A stretch of 53,922 nucleotides of DNA from Streptomyces sp. MUM 2J (GCF_022414535.1 NZ_JADWYM010000045.1:1-53922); one strand, 5' to 3'; positions 28,289-36,875 are shown, counted from the stretch's first letter. Notes: generated by a model from the sequence alone, not told the origin. Made by a program: numbers and translations.

Positions 28289-28965
28289 AGGGCCGCCAGG
28301 TAGCCGGGCAGAGGGGTGCCGGGCGCGAGCTGCGGGTCGGCCAGGGGCGCCTCGTAGCCCTTGCGCAGCGGGACGAGGCCGGCCCAGTGCGGCAGCGCGA
28401 GGTCCTCGGGGTCGTCGTCGACGCCTCCGGTGCGCAGCTTGGCGGAGACCTCGTCCAGGTCGAGGCGTATGACGGCGGTGGCGGCCAGCTCCTTCCTGCC
28501 GGCCGGCCGGGAGTCCTTCGCGCGGCCCGGTACGACGTGGTCGACCAGGGCGTCGAGCGCGCGCCGCTTCTCGTCGGGGTCGGTCACGTCGTGGGCGACC
28601 CCGTGCACCACCACCGAGCGGTAGTTGACCGAGTGGTGGAAGGCCGAGCGCGCCAGGACCAGCGCGTCGACGTGCGTCACCGTCAGGCAGACCGGGAGGC
28701 CCTCCCCGGCCCCGCCCGTCATCCGCAGCGGGCGTGACCCCGTCGAGCCGTGGACGTAGAGCCGGTCGCCGACCCGTCCGTAGAGCGTCGGCAGCACCAC
28801 GGGGGCGCCGTCGCGGACGAAACCGAGGTGGCCGACGTACGCCTCGTCGAGGATCGCGTGCACGAGCTCCTTGTCGTACCGGGCGCGATCGGCGGCGCGG
28901 GTGGGCACGGTGCGGTCGGTGGGACGGTACGCGGCGGATGGCGTCGTCTTCGGGGTCCCCTGCAT
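28285..28965 (-). CDS. Pyridoxamine 5'-phosphate oxidase-like flavoprotein
   Basis: This 226-residue protein has a split beta-barrel: AYVGHLGFVRDGAPVVLPTLYGRVGDRLYVHGSTGSRPLR is the flavin-binding core, followed by HHSVNYRSVVVHG. It resembles the NimA/PNPOx-like group that binds FMN and reduces or binds small molecules. ATG 28965 follows GGGAGAG. It is divergent from a MocR regulator, a typical arrangement for vitamin B6 or PLP control, and is co-transcribed with the PaiB-like gene. Confidence 0.82.
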   Translation of the reverse strand: MQGTPKTTPSAAYRPTDRTVPTRAADRARYDKELVHAILDEAYVGHLGFVRDGAPVVLPTLYGRVGDRLYVHGSTGSRPLRMTGGAGEGLPVCLTVTHVDALVLARSAFHHSVNYRSVVVHGVAHDVTDPDEKRRALDALVDHVVPGRAKDSRPAGRKELAATAVIRLDLDEVSAKLRTGGVDDDPEDLALPHWAGLVPLRKGYEAPLADPQLAPGTPLPGYLAAL

Positions 28966-28988
28966 GGCGCTCTCCCTAGCTTCCCTCA

Positions 28989-29019
28989 TTGCACTAGTGC
29001 ATAATGTGTTTTGTGCTAG
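28989..29019. promoter_or_regulatory. Operator and promoter between the flavoprotein and MocR genes
   Basis: TGCACTAGTGCA (28990-29001) is a perfect 12-bp palindrome. TTGCACTAG (28989-28997) recurs as TTGTGCTAG (29011-29019), 22 bp apart, about two helical turns. CATAAT (29000-29005) is a -10 box placing the transcript start at the GTG 29013. This fits the direct-plus-inverted-repeat sites bound by MocR/PdxR proteins. Confidence 0.65.
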
Positions 29020-30344
29020 GAGAATATCCGATCAAAGGTCGGCGTGCAGCGGAGATCGCCGCCGACGTCGAGCGCGCGGTCGCCGGGGGTGCGCTGAGCC
29101 CCGGTGAACCACTGCCACCCCTGCGGGAGTTGGCCGTCCACCTGGGGGTGAACCCGAACACGGTCGCGGCGGCCTACCGCACCCTGCGTGAACGCGGCGT
29201 CATCGAGACCGCCGGGCGGCGCGGCAGCCGAGTGCGCCCCAGACCGGCGACGACGGGCCGCGAGTACATCGCGGTGGAGGTCACCGAGGGCGTGCGCGAC
29301 GTCTCCACCGGCAACCCGGACCCGGCGCTCCTGCCGCCTCTGGGCCCCGCCTTCGCCGAGGCGGCCGGGCAGGGGGACCGGGAGCCGGTCCTGTACGGGG
29401 CCGCGGCGGTGGAGCCGGATCTCGCCCGCCTGGCCCGGGCGGAGATGGACGCCGACGGGGTGCCGGACGGGCCCCTGGCCGTCGCCTCCGGTTCGCTGGA
29501 CGCCATCGAGCGGGTCCTCGCCGCGCACCTCAGGCCGGGGGACACCGTCGCCGTGGAGGACCCCGGCTGGGGGAGTCTGCTCGACCTCGTCCCGGCGCTC
29601 GGGCTGCGCACCGCCGCCGTCGGTGTCGACGACGAGGGGCCGCTGCCCGAGGACGTGCGGCGCGCTCTCACCGGTGGGGCCCGCGCGCTGGTCGTCACCG
29701 ACCGGGCGCAGAACCCGACCGGTGCCGCCGTGAGCACCGCACGCGCGCGTGCCCTGCGCGCGGTGCTGCGCGACCACCCGGACGTCCTGCTCGTCGAGGA
29801 CGACCACGGTCACCGCATCGTCGACGTCCCCCTGCACCCGCTCGCGGGCACCACCCGCAACTGGGCCGTGGTCCGCTCGGTGGCCAAGGCCTACGGCCCC
29901 GACCTGCGCCTCGCCGTGCTCGCCGGGGACGACGTCACCCTCGACCGGGTGCGCGGACGGCAGCGGCTCGGCCCCGGCTGGGTCAGCCGGATCGCCCAGC
30001 GGGCCGTGGTGAGGTTGTGGGCCGAGGGCGCCGTGGACGCCCGTGCGGTCGCCGCGGAGTACGGCAGGCGCCGCGAGGCGCTGATCGGTGCGCTGGCCCG
30101 GCGCGGTGTCGCGGCGCACGGCCGCAGCGGGCTGAACGTGTGGATCCCCGTCCCCGACGAGACCGGTGCCGTCGCCCGGCTCCTCCAGGCGGGATGGGCG
30201 GTCGCGCCCGGAGCCCGCTTCCGGATCGGCGCACCGCCCGGGATCCGCGTCACCGTCGCCACCCTGCCGGACGCCGAGGCCGAGCCGCTGGCGGAGGCGA
30301 TCGCCGCCGCCCTGGGCCCCGGCGCCGAGCGCAGCACGGTCTAG
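29013..30344 (+). CDS. MocR-type regulator (GntR HTH plus aminotransferase domain)
   Basis: This 443-residue protein has an N-terminal GntR winged helix (about 5-75, LPPLRELAVHLGVNPNTVAAAYRTLRERGVIE). It is fused to a fold-type I aminotransferase domain (about 90-440) with AQNPTGAAVS, the PLP phosphate and ring contacts VEDDHGHRIV, and the Schiff-base lysine K292 in SVAKAYGPDLRLAV. MocR proteins sense PLP, amino acids or GABA. GTG 29013 is preferred because a -10 box lies 7 nt upstream; ATG 29004 is the alternative. The divergent flavoprotein is the probable target. Confidence 0.88.
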   Translation: MLGEYPIKGRRAAEIAADVERAVAGGALSPGEPLPPLRELAVHLGVNPNTVAAAYRTLRERGVIETAGRRGSRVRPRPATTGREYIAVEVTEGVRDVSTGNPDPALLPPLGPAFAEAAGQGDREPVLYGAAAVEPDLARLARAEMDADGVPDGPLAVASGSLDAIERVLAAHLRPGDTVAVEDPGWGSLLDLVPALGLRTAAVGVDDEGPLPEDVRRALTGGARALVVTDRAQNPTGAAVSTARARALRAVLRDHPDVLLVEDDHGHRIVDVPLHPLAGTTRNWAVVRSVAKAYGPDLRLAVLAGDDVTLDRVRGRQRLGPGWVSRIAQRAVVRLWAEGAVDARAVAAEYGRRREALIGALARRGVAAHGRSGLNVWIPVPDETGAVARLLQAGWAVAPGARFRIGAPPGIRVTVATLPDAEAEPLAEAIAAALGPGAERSTV

Positions 30345-30346
30345 TG

Positions 30347-30384
<38 letters not shown>

Positions 30385-30425
30385 CGGGTGCCGGCCGTGG
30401 GTGGTCGGGGCCGGTGGCGCTGCCG

Positions 30426-31394
30426 TCACGGCTTCGGTCTCACCTGCGTCAGCGCTGCCCCGGCGAGGACGATCACCGCGCCCACCGGGGTCGACCAGCG
30501 CAGCGACTCGCCGAGCAGGGCGACCCCCGCCACCGTGGCGATGACCGGGATGAAGTACGTGACCATCTGCGCGGTCGTCGGACCGACCTCGGCGACGATG
30601 CCGTACTGGACGAGCATCGCCACTCCGGTGCCCAGCGCGCCCAGCGCGATCACCGCGAGGAGCGGCAGCACCGGGACGCCGGCCGGAGGGGATGTGAACA
30701 GCGGCGTGACGAAGGCGAGTTGGGCGGTGGCCAGCAGCAGTTGCGCCCCGGTCAGCGACAGGTGGGAGTGGCCGCTGCCGGCCAGGGTGCGGCGGACGTG
30801 GATCCAGCCGACCGGGTAGCTGAGAGAGGCCAGCAGCGCGAGCGCCGTGCCCCTGGCGTCCACGCCGGAGAACCCCTGCCAGACGCCGAGGACCGTCAGC
30901 ACGCCGAGGAAGCCCAGGCCCAGGCCGGCCACCCTGACCCGGGTCGGCCGGTCCTCGGAGAGGGCGACCAGGGACAGGGCCATCCCCCACAGGGGGGACG
31001 TCGCGTTGCAGATGCCGGCCAGCGTCGACGGGATCGACATCTCCGCGAAGGCGAACAGGGAGAAGGGCAGTGCGTTGAGCAGCAACGCGGCCACCGCCAG
31101 ATGCGCCCATGTGCGCAGCCCGCGCGGGAGCCGCTCACGCCTGACCGCCAGCGCGATCGCGAGCACCGCCGTGCCGAACACCAGCCGGCCGAGGGTCACC
31201 TGGAAGGGGGCGAATGCCTCGGTGCCGACCTTGATGAGCAGAAAGCTGAAGCCCCAGATCAGCGACAGGGCGGCGAACCGCACGCGCCAGTCGAGGCGGG
31301 GGCGCGAGGAGGCGGAACTCCGGACGGGGGGTGTGGACGGTGCGCCGGGTGCCGCGGCGCGGGCGGCGGGGGAGGGACGCGAGGCGGTGCTCAT
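30426..31394 (-). CDS. EamA/DMT-family transporter (third copy)
   Basis: This 322-residue ten-helix DMT transporter has an Ala/Pro/Ser-rich N-terminus (1-34), then WRVRFAALSLIWGFSFLLIKVG and PSTLAGICNATSPLWGMAL, with the second repeat ending VALLGESLRWSTPVGAVIVLAG. It is divergent from a LysR regulator with a shared repeat-containing promoter region, so LysR-controlled export is likely. The ATG at 31394 was chosen; ATG 31406 would add four residues. The substrate is unknown. Confidence 0.87.
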   Translation of the reverse strand: MSTASRPSPAARAAAPGAPSTPPVRSSASSRPRLDWRVRFAALSLIWGFSFLLIKVGTEAFAPFQVTLGRLVFGTAVLAIALAVRRERLPRGLRTWAHLAVAALLLNALPFSLFAFAEMSIPSTLAGICNATSPLWGMALSLVALSEDRPTRVRVAGLGLGFLGVLTVLGVWQGFSGVDARGTALALLASLSYPVGWIHVRRTLAGSGHSHLSLTGAQLLLATAQLAFVTPLFTSPPAGVPVLPLLAVIALGALGTGVAMLVQYGIVAEVGPTTAQMVTYFIPVIATVAGVALLGESLRWSTPVGAVIVLAGAALTQVRPKP

Positions 31395-31417
31395 GGAGGC
31401 AACCATGCCGTCGGCCC

Positions 31418-31462
31418 ATCTCGTAGCACAATCGAGAATTCGCACCGTGTATCTCGTAGTAT
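31418..31462. promoter_or_regulatory. Shared LysR/EamA promoter with direct repeats
   Basis: ATCTCGTAG occurs at 31418-31426 and again at 31451-31459, 33 bp apart. TAGTAT (31457-31462) is a -10 box 7 nt before the lysR ATG. CGAGAATTCG-like symmetry lies between them. The repeats are candidate LysR half-sites. Confidence 0.5.
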
Positions 31463-31469
31463 CGCTTAC

Positions 31470-32393
31470 ATGTTGAATCTGGAGCGCCTGCGCACGCTCG
31501 ACGCCCTGGCCCGGCACGGCTCGGTGAGCGGTGCCGCGGAAGCGCTGCACATCACCACGTCCGCCGTCTCCCAGCAGATGTCCAAACTGGAGCGGGAGGT
31601 GGGCCAGCAGCTCCTCGCCAAGAACGGCCGGGGGGTGCGCCTGACGGACGCCGGCCGGTTGCTCGCCGAGCACGCCGCACGCATTCTGTCGCAGGCCGCC
31701 CTCGCCCAGGCCGACCTGGAGGCGCAGCGCGGGCAGGTCGCGGGGGAACTCAGGATCTCGGCGTTCCCCACCGCCGCACGCGGGCTGTTTCCCCTCGCCC
31801 TCTCCGCGCTGCGCGCCGAGCACGCGGCACTGCGGGTGCGCTCGTGCGAACTGGAGCCGGAACACGGCATCGCCGGGGTCGTCCGCGGCGACCTCGACCT
31901 GGCCGTCGTCCTCGACTGGTACAACAAGCCGATGCCCCTGCCGGACGGTCTGGCCAAGGCCTCCGTCCTGGACGACCCCGCCGACGTGGCCATGCCCGTC
32001 GACCACCCGCTCGCCGGGCGGGACGAGGTGGACCTCACCGAGTTCGCCGAGGACGAGTGGATCACCTGGGGGCAGGGGGAGTTCTGCCACGAGTGGCTGA
32101 TGTTCACGCTGCGCGCCAAAGGGGTGGAGCCCAACGTCGCACACCGCGCCGCGGAGACGCACACCCAGCTCAACCTGGTCGCGTCCGGTCTCGGCGTGTG
32201 CATCGCCCCGCTGCTGGGCCGCCATCCGATGCCCGCAGGCGTCGTCACCGTCCCGCTCAGGCAGCGGGTGCGGCGTCACGTCTACGTCGTCTGGCGCACC
32301 GACGCCGATCGCCGCCCGTCGATCCGCGCGGCCGTCAGGGCGCTGCAGACCGTGGCGGAGCGGATCGGCGGGGAGGCCGCTACGGGGGGCTGA
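31470..32393 (+). CDS. LysR-family transcriptional regulator
   Basis: This 307-residue regulator has an N-terminal LysR helix-turn-helix (1-62, LDALARHGSVSGAAEALHITTSAVSQQMSKLEREVG) and a two-subdomain effector-binding region (about 90-300). Its WITWGQGEFCHEW segment lies in the ligand cleft. It has no ribosome site and probably a leaderless mRNA. It most likely controls the divergent EamA exporter. Its 3' end overlaps the convergent flavoprotein gene by 14 bp. Confidence 0.9.
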   Translation: MLNLERLRTLDALARHGSVSGAAEALHITTSAVSQQMSKLEREVGQQLLAKNGRGVRLTDAGRLLAEHAARILSQAALAQADLEAQRGQVAGELRISAFPTAARGLFPLALSALRAEHAALRVRSCELEPEHGIAGVVRGDLDLAVVLDWYNKPMPLPDGLAKASVLDDPADVAMPVDHPLAGRDEVDLTEFAEDEWITWGQGEFCHEWLMFTLRAKGVEPNVAHRAAETHTQLNLVASGLGVCIAPLLGRHPMPAGVVTVPLRQRVRRHVYVVWRTDADRRPSIRAAVRALQTVAERIGGEAATGG

Positions 32394-32847
32394 GCTTGCG
32401 GAAGTCCCAGGAGACGACCTTCTCCGGGACGAGCCGCAACCAGGCGTGCCGGCCGTCGTGCGGCAGGGCGTCCAGGCCGAAGTTCTTGCGTGCGAACAGC
32501 GTCTCCACCGCGTCCAGTTCGGCGCACAGCTCCCCGGTCCGCGGCACCTCGCCCACCACCTCCACGGTGCCGGACAGCTCCACGCCGCGCAGCTCGTGGT
32601 ACTCCTCGCCCGTGTCGACCACGATCGCGACCCGCGGATCGCGCCGCAGCTCGGTCCAGCGCCTGCTGCGCACGACCGAGTACAGCCACAGGGCCCGGCC
32701 GTCCCACAGGAACCACAGGGCGCTCACGTGCGGAAATCCGTCGGCCGACACCGTGGCTACCCGGCAGGTGCGCTGGGCGGCGAGGAACTCGTCCAGTTCG
32801 CCGGGCGTCATCATGATCTTCCGGCCCCGGCGTTGAACGACGGTCAT
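32380..32847 (-). CDS. Pyridoxamine 5'-phosphate oxidase-family protein
   Basis: This 155-residue split-barrel protein contains TCRVATVSADGFPHVSALWFLWDGRALWLYS and SRRWTELRRDPRVAIVVDTGEEYHELRGVELSG, the pattern of F420- or FMN-dependent PPOX enzymes in actinobacteria. The cofactor cannot be decided from sequence, though F420 is common in this subgroup. ATG 32847 follows GAGGGGG. It is one of three split-barrel proteins within 5.2 kb. Confidence 0.85.
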   Translation of the reverse strand: MTVVQRRGRKIMMTPGELDEFLAAQRTCRVATVSADGFPHVSALWFLWDGRALWLYSVVRSRRWTELRRDPRVAIVVDTGEEYHELRGVELSGTVEVVGEVPRTGELCAELDAVETLFARKNFGLDALPHDGRHAWLRLVPEKVVSWDFRKLSPP

Positions 32848-33095
32848 GCAGCCCCCTCTTGTACCCGGAGATCCCCTGACAACACGTCAGAAAAGGATGC
32901 AGTGTCTTCCTCCGGCGCGCAACGACGTGCGGAGTGGCCCGCCCCGTGCCGCGGGCCCGGCGGGTCGCCATCCCCCCGGGGTGCCGACGCCCCCGTTCCC
33001 GGCCCGTGGCCCCGGACACCGCCGCCCGCTCCGCCACCGCGGCGACGGGGGTGTGGCAGAACGTTTCACTCCGGGCCGGCGGTGCGCGGCGCCCG

Positions 33096-33530
33096 TCACG
33101 CGAGAGTGATCGAGTCCCCGCTCACCGTGATCTGCTCGGCGGGCAGCGGCTTGGTCGCCGGGCCCTTCTTCACGCTGCCGTCGGTGACGGAGAACTCGCT
33201 GCCGTGGCACGGGCACGTGATGGCCCCGTCGGCGATGCCCGTCACGGCGCAGCCCTGGTGGGTGCACGTGGCCGAGAACGCCTTGAAGCTGCCCGCCGCC
33301 GGCTGGGTCACCACGACGCCCTGATCCTTGAAGATCTTTCCCCCGCCCTCGGGTATGTCCGAGGTCTTGGCGAGCACCGTGCCGGCCGCACCCGCCTTGG
33401 ACGAGGCCTTCGACCCGTCGTCCCCGGCCCCGCACGCGGTCAGCGCGACGGCGACGCCGACCGCACCGGCCGCCGCCACGACGGTGCGCCGGCTCGGGGC
33501 CGAGGGGGTCTGGAGCGGTTCGCTGGTCAT
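33096..33530 (-). CDS. Rieske [2Fe-2S] lipoprotein
   Basis: This 144-residue exported protein has a twin-arginine start (SRR at 13-15) and a hydrophobic stretch ending in lipobox C33 (LTAC). A Gly/Ser/Lys linker leads to a Rieske domain with C89-T-H91 and C106-P-C108-H109, plus C94 for the disulfide. It should sit on the outside of the membrane and transfer electrons; no oxygenase partner is adjacent. ATG 33530 follows GGGAAGGGACG. Confidence 0.92.
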   Translation of the reverse strand: MTSEPLQTPSAPSRRTVVAAAGAVGVAVALTACGAGDDGSKASSKAGAAGTVLAKTSDIPEGGGKIFKDQGVVVTQPAAGSFKAFSATCTHQGCAVTGIADGAITCPCHGSEFSVTDGSVKKGPATKPLPAEQITVSGDSITLA

Positions 33531-33623
33531 GCTGACGTCCCTTCCCGGGGCTGCTGATGATCTGTTGCCCTCTGGTACGGGCCATGTCCCCGCGTCGTTC
33601 AGCCCCGGACGTAACCTGGGGCG

Positions 33624-34388
33624 ATGCTGAAGGAAGTGACCGCGACCCGCTACATCACGCCCCTGCGTGAGGGAGGTTCGCTGCCGGGGCTCGTCGAGGC
33701 CGACGACTTCGGGACGTACGTCATGAAGTTCGCCGGCGCGGGACAGGGCCGCAAGACACTCGTCGCCGAGGTCGTCGGCGGAGAACTCGCCCGCCGCCTG
33801 GGCCTGCGCGTGCCGCGGCTGGTCGCGATCGGCCTGGACCCCGTGCTGGGGCTCGGCGAGCCCGACCAGCAGGTCCAGGAACTGCTGAAGGCCAGCGGAG
33901 GGCTCAACCTCGGCATGGACTTCCTCTCCGGCGCTCTCGGCTACGACCCGCTCGCCTTCCCGGTCGGCCGGAAGGAGGCGGGGCGGATCGTCTGGTTCGA
34001 CGCGCTCGTCGGCAACGTCGACCGGTCCTGGTGCAACCCGAACCTGCTGATGAGCCGGGGCGAGCTGTGGCTGATCGACCACGGTGCCACCATGATCTGG
34101 CAGCACAACTGGCGTGGGGCCGAGGCCCTGGCCGCCCGCCCGTACGACGCCTCCGACCACGCCCTGAAGCAGTTCGCGCCGGACGTGGCGGCCGCCGCGG
34201 CCGAGCTGGCGCCGCTCGTCACCGCGGAACTGCTGGCCGAGGTCACCGCCGAGATCCCCGACGCCTGGCTCACCGACGAGCCCGGCTTCGACGCGCCGGA
34301 CGACCTCCGCCGGGCCTACGCACGGCCCCTGCTCGCCCGGGCCGCCGACATCCACGAGCGCATCCAGGGAATCCAGGGGGACCGGTGA
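33624..34388 (+). CDS. HipA-like kinase-fold protein
   Basis: This 254-residue protein is a compact HipA-family kinase: YVMKFAG supplies the ATP lysine, GNVDRSWCNPNLL the catalytic Asp/Asn loop, and LIDHGA the metal-binding Asp. It lacks the N-terminal half and the HipB partner of toxin HipA. It is paired by a 4-nt overlap with a DUF3037 protein. The ATG at 33624 has TAACCT 6 nt upstream, suggesting a leaderless mRNA. Toxin activity should not be assumed. Confidence 0.83.
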   Translation: MLKEVTATRYITPLREGGSLPGLVEADDFGTYVMKFAGAGQGRKTLVAEVVGGELARRLGLRVPRLVAIGLDPVLGLGEPDQQVQELLKASGGLNLGMDFLSGALGYDPLAFPVGRKEAGRIVWFDALVGNVDRSWCNPNLLMSRGELWLIDHGATMIWQHNWRGAEALAARPYDASDHALKQFAPDVAAAAAELAPLVTAELLAEVTAEIPDAWLTDEPGFDAPDDLRRAYARPLLARAADIHERIQGIQGDR

Positions 34389-34834
34389 GCGAGCGACGCA
34401 TCGACGTGGCGGGCGCGATGACCGAGCGCCACATCACCCGGGCCGGCCAGGGCGGCGACCGGGACGTGTACGAGTACGCGCTGCTGCGGGTGGTACCGCG
34501 GGTCGAGCGCGGCGAGTGCATCAACGCGGGCGTGCTGGTCTACTGCCGCGCGAAGGCCTACGTCGGTGCCCGCACCCACCTCGACGAGGCGAGGCTGCTG
34601 GCCCTCGACCCGCAGGCGGACGTGGCCGGGATCCGGGCGGCGCTGCACGCCGTGCAGGAGGTGTGCGCCGGCGGCACCGGTGCGGGCCAGGCGGCCGGCG
34701 ACGACGCCGGCCGACGCTTCCGCTGGCTCGTCGCGCCCCGCTCGGCGATGGTCCAGCCGGGTCCCGTCCACACCGGCCTGACGGTCGACCCGGAGGCCGA
34801 GACCGTGCGTCTGCTGGACCTGCTGGTGCGCTGA
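34385..34834 (+). CDS. DUF3037 family protein
   Basis: This 149-residue protein contains the DUF3037 pattern YEYALLRVVPRVERGECINAGVLVYCRAKAYVGAR and a second half with RFRWLVAPRSAMVQPGPVHTGLT. It begins at GTG 34385 inside the HipA-like gene's stop (GTGA), so the two are co-translated. DUF3037 has no known function. The conserved pairing suggests it is the partner or target of the kinase-like protein. Confidence 0.83.
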   Translation: MSERRIDVAGAMTERHITRAGQGGDRDVYEYALLRVVPRVERGECINAGVLVYCRAKAYVGARTHLDEARLLALDPQADVAGIRAALHAVQEVCAGGTGAGQAAGDDAGRRFRWLVAPRSAMVQPGPVHTGLTVDPEAETVRLLDLLVR

Positions 34835-35020
34835 CGTCCTGCCACGGGGAGCGGGCGGTGGGACGGGGTACCGCGGCGGGTGGCTCGCACGCCGGCCGCA
34901 CGCGGGCGACGCCCCGTCGCGGGCACGGCCGGCTCGGCCCCCGGAGTGCGTCACCAGGGGCCGAACGGGTGGTGGCCGGGCAGCGGCACGGGTAATGGAT
35001 CACAACCGGTCTGTGTGCCG

Positions 35021-35049
35021 TTGACACCGCGTGCCAGGGCTTCTAGCGT
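35021..35049 (+). promoter_or_regulatory. Strong sigma-70-type promoter of the SDR operon
   Basis: A perfect TTGACA -35 (35021-35026), a 17-bp spacer and TAGCGT -10 (35044-35049) precede the fabG-like gene by 75 bp. Confidence 0.85.
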
Positions 35050-35064
35050 CACGTCTGCTGAAGG

Positions 35065-35084
35065 TACTAAGCGGTCGCTCACTA
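35065..35084. promoter_or_regulatory. TetR-type palindromic operator
   Basis: TACTAAGCGGTCGCTCACTA is an imperfect 20-bp palindrome centred on AGCG-GT-CGCT, about 10 nt downstream of the expected transcript start. Such sites are typical of TetR repressors of acyl-CoA or lipid genes. No tetR gene lies next to it in this window. Confidence 0.6.
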
Positions 35085-35124
35085 GAACGGGCGCACTTTC
35101 TCAAGGGCGAGGAGAACACCAGCC

Positions 35125-35886
35125 ATGTCCACCACTGAGCAGCGGGTTGCCGTAGTGACCGGTGCGGCGCGCGGCATCGGCGCCGCCACCGCCGTCCGAC
35201 TGGCCGCCGAGGGCCACGCGGTCGCGGTGATCGACCTCGACGAGGGCGCCTGCAAGGTCACCGTCGAGAAGATCACCGCCGCCGGGGGCCGGGCCGTCGC
35301 CATCGGCGCCGACGTCTCCGACGAGGCCCAGGTCGAGGCGGCGATCGCCCGCGTCGCCGAGGAACTCGGCGGCCCGACGATCCTGGTCAACAACGCGGGG
35401 GTGCTCCGTGACAACCTCCTGTTCAAGATGAGCGTCTCCGACTGGGACACCGTCATGAGCGTGCACCTGCGTGGCTCCTTCCTGATGAGCAGGGCCTGCC
35501 AGAAGCACATGGTCGACGCAGGCTTCGGCCGCGTCGTCAACCTCTCCTCGTCCTCGGCGCTCGGCAACCGCGGCCAGGCCAACTACTCCGCCGCCAAGGC
35601 CGGCCTGCAGGGCTTCACCAAGACCCTCGCCAAGGAGCTCGGCAAGTTCGGCATCACCGCCAACGCGGTCGCCCCCGGCTTCATCGCCACCGAGATGACC
35701 AAGGCCACCGCCGACCGCGTGGGCATGGGCTTCGAGGACTTCAAGGCGGCAGCCGCCACCCAGATCCCGGTGCAGCGCGTCGGTGAGCCCGAGGACATCG
35801 CCAACGCCGTCGCCTTCTTCACGGGCGAGGCGGCCGGCTTCGTCTCCGGCCAGGTGCTGTACGTCGCCGGTGGACCGCTCGACTAA
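35125..35886 (+). CDS. Short-chain dehydrogenase, FabG-like 3-oxoacyl reductase
   Basis: This 253-residue SDR has TGAARGIG for NADP(H) binding, the NNAG motif (89-92), and the catalytic S141-144/Y154/K158 in NLSSSSALGNRGQANYSAAKAG. C-terminal GEPEDIANAVAFF and SGQVLYVAGG are typical of FabG. It would reduce 3-oxoacyl-thioesters or a related ketone. It is first in a two-gene operon. ATG 35125 follows CGAGGAG. It is probably not the fatty-acid-cluster FabG, because no other fab genes are near. Confidence 0.88.
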   Translation: MSTTEQRVAVVTGAARGIGAATAVRLAAEGHAVAVIDLDEGACKVTVEKITAAGGRAVAIGADVSDEAQVEAAIARVAEELGGPTILVNNAGVLRDNLLFKMSVSDWDTVMSVHLRGSFLMSRACQKHMVDAGFGRVVNLSSSSALGNRGQANYSAAKAGLQGFTKTLAKELGKFGITANAVAPGFIATEMTKATADRVGMGFEDFKAAAATQIPVQRVGEPEDIANAVAFFTGEAAGFVSGQVLYVAGGPLD

Positions 35887-35899
35887 AGAGGACACGCAC

Positions 35900-36664
35900 A
35901 TGACTTCGCAGCTCCCCGAACTCTCCGGCAAGGTCGCCCTCGTCACCGGCGCCAGCCGCGGCATCGGCTACGGCGTCGCCGAGGCCCTCGTCGCCCGCGG
36001 CGACCGCGTCTGCATCACCGGACGCAACGAGGAGGCACTCAAGGAGGCCGTCGAGAAGCTCGGTGCCGACCGTGTCATCGGCGTCGCCGGCAAGGCCCAC
36101 GACGAGGCCCACCAGGCCGTCGCCGTCGAGCGCGCCATGGAGGCCTTCGGCCGCGTCGACCACCTCGTCAACAACGCCGGGACCAACCCGGTGTTCGGCC
36201 CGATCGCCGACCTCGACCTGAACGTCGCGCGCAAGGTCTTCGAGACCAACGTCGTCTCCGCGCTCGGCTTCGCCCAGCGCACCTGGCACGCCTGGCAGAA
36301 GGACAACGGCGGCACGATCGTCAACATCGCCTCCGTGGCGGGTCTCTCGCCCTCCCCGTTCATCGGCGCCTACGGGGTGAGCAAGGCGGCGATGATCAAC
36401 CTGACGGTGCAGCTGGCGCACGAGTTCGCGCCGGGGGTCCGGGTCAACGCCATCGCCCCGGCCGTGGTGAAGACCAGGTTCGCGCAGGCCCTGTACGAGG
36501 GCCGCGAGGAGGAGGCCGCAGCCGCCTACCCGCTGAAGCGGCTCGGCGTGCCCTCCGACATCGGCGGTGCCGCGGCGTTCCTCACCTCGGAACAGTCCGC
36601 CTGGATCACCGGCCAGACCCTCGTCGTCGACGGCGGCATCTACCTCAACGCCGGCGTGGCCTGA
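35900..36664 (+). CDS. Short-chain dehydrogenase
   Basis: This 254-residue SDR has TGASRGIG, NNAG and the catalytic S145/Y158/K162 in NIASVAGLSPSPFIGAYGVSKAA. It begins 13 bp after the upstream SDR stop, with AAAGAGGA as ribosome site, and ends at a strong terminator, so the two form one operon. Substrate unknown; shared control with the FabG-like gene suggests acyl or hydroxy-acyl chemistry. Confidence 0.88.
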   Translation: MTSQLPELSGKVALVTGASRGIGYGVAEALVARGDRVCITGRNEEALKEAVEKLGADRVIGVAGKAHDEAHQAVAVERAMEAFGRVDHLVNNAGTNPVFGPIADLDLNVARKVFETNVVSALGFAQRTWHAWQKDNGGTIVNIASVAGLSPSPFIGAYGVSKAAMINLTVQLAHEFAPGVRVNAIAPAVVKTRFAQALYEGREEEAAAAYPLKRLGVPSDIGGAAAFLTSEQSAWITGQTLVVDGGIYLNAGVA

Positions 36665-36687
36665 CCCGGCCACCCGGACGGGCCGGA

Positions 36688-36721
36688 ACGGGCGCCGCTT
36701 CTGTACGAAAGCGGCGCCCGT
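36688..36721 (+). terminator. Terminator of the SDR operon
   Basis: ACGGGCGCCGCTT (36688-36700) pairs perfectly over 13 bp with AAGCGGCGCCCGT (36709-36721), with an 8-nt loop. It starts 23 nt after the stop codon. Confidence 0.88.
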
Positions 36722-36875
36722 GTCCACTCCGGCACCCGCGGAAGGGGCCTCTGGCCCTCTCTGACAACGTCGTCATAAACAGTGTGTCAATCGAGACCTG
36801 AGAAGCGGAGCCACCAGCCCGGACACTGCGGTATGGTCTGCCGACCCTTGGTATGGCAGATCGAGGAGCGTGCGC

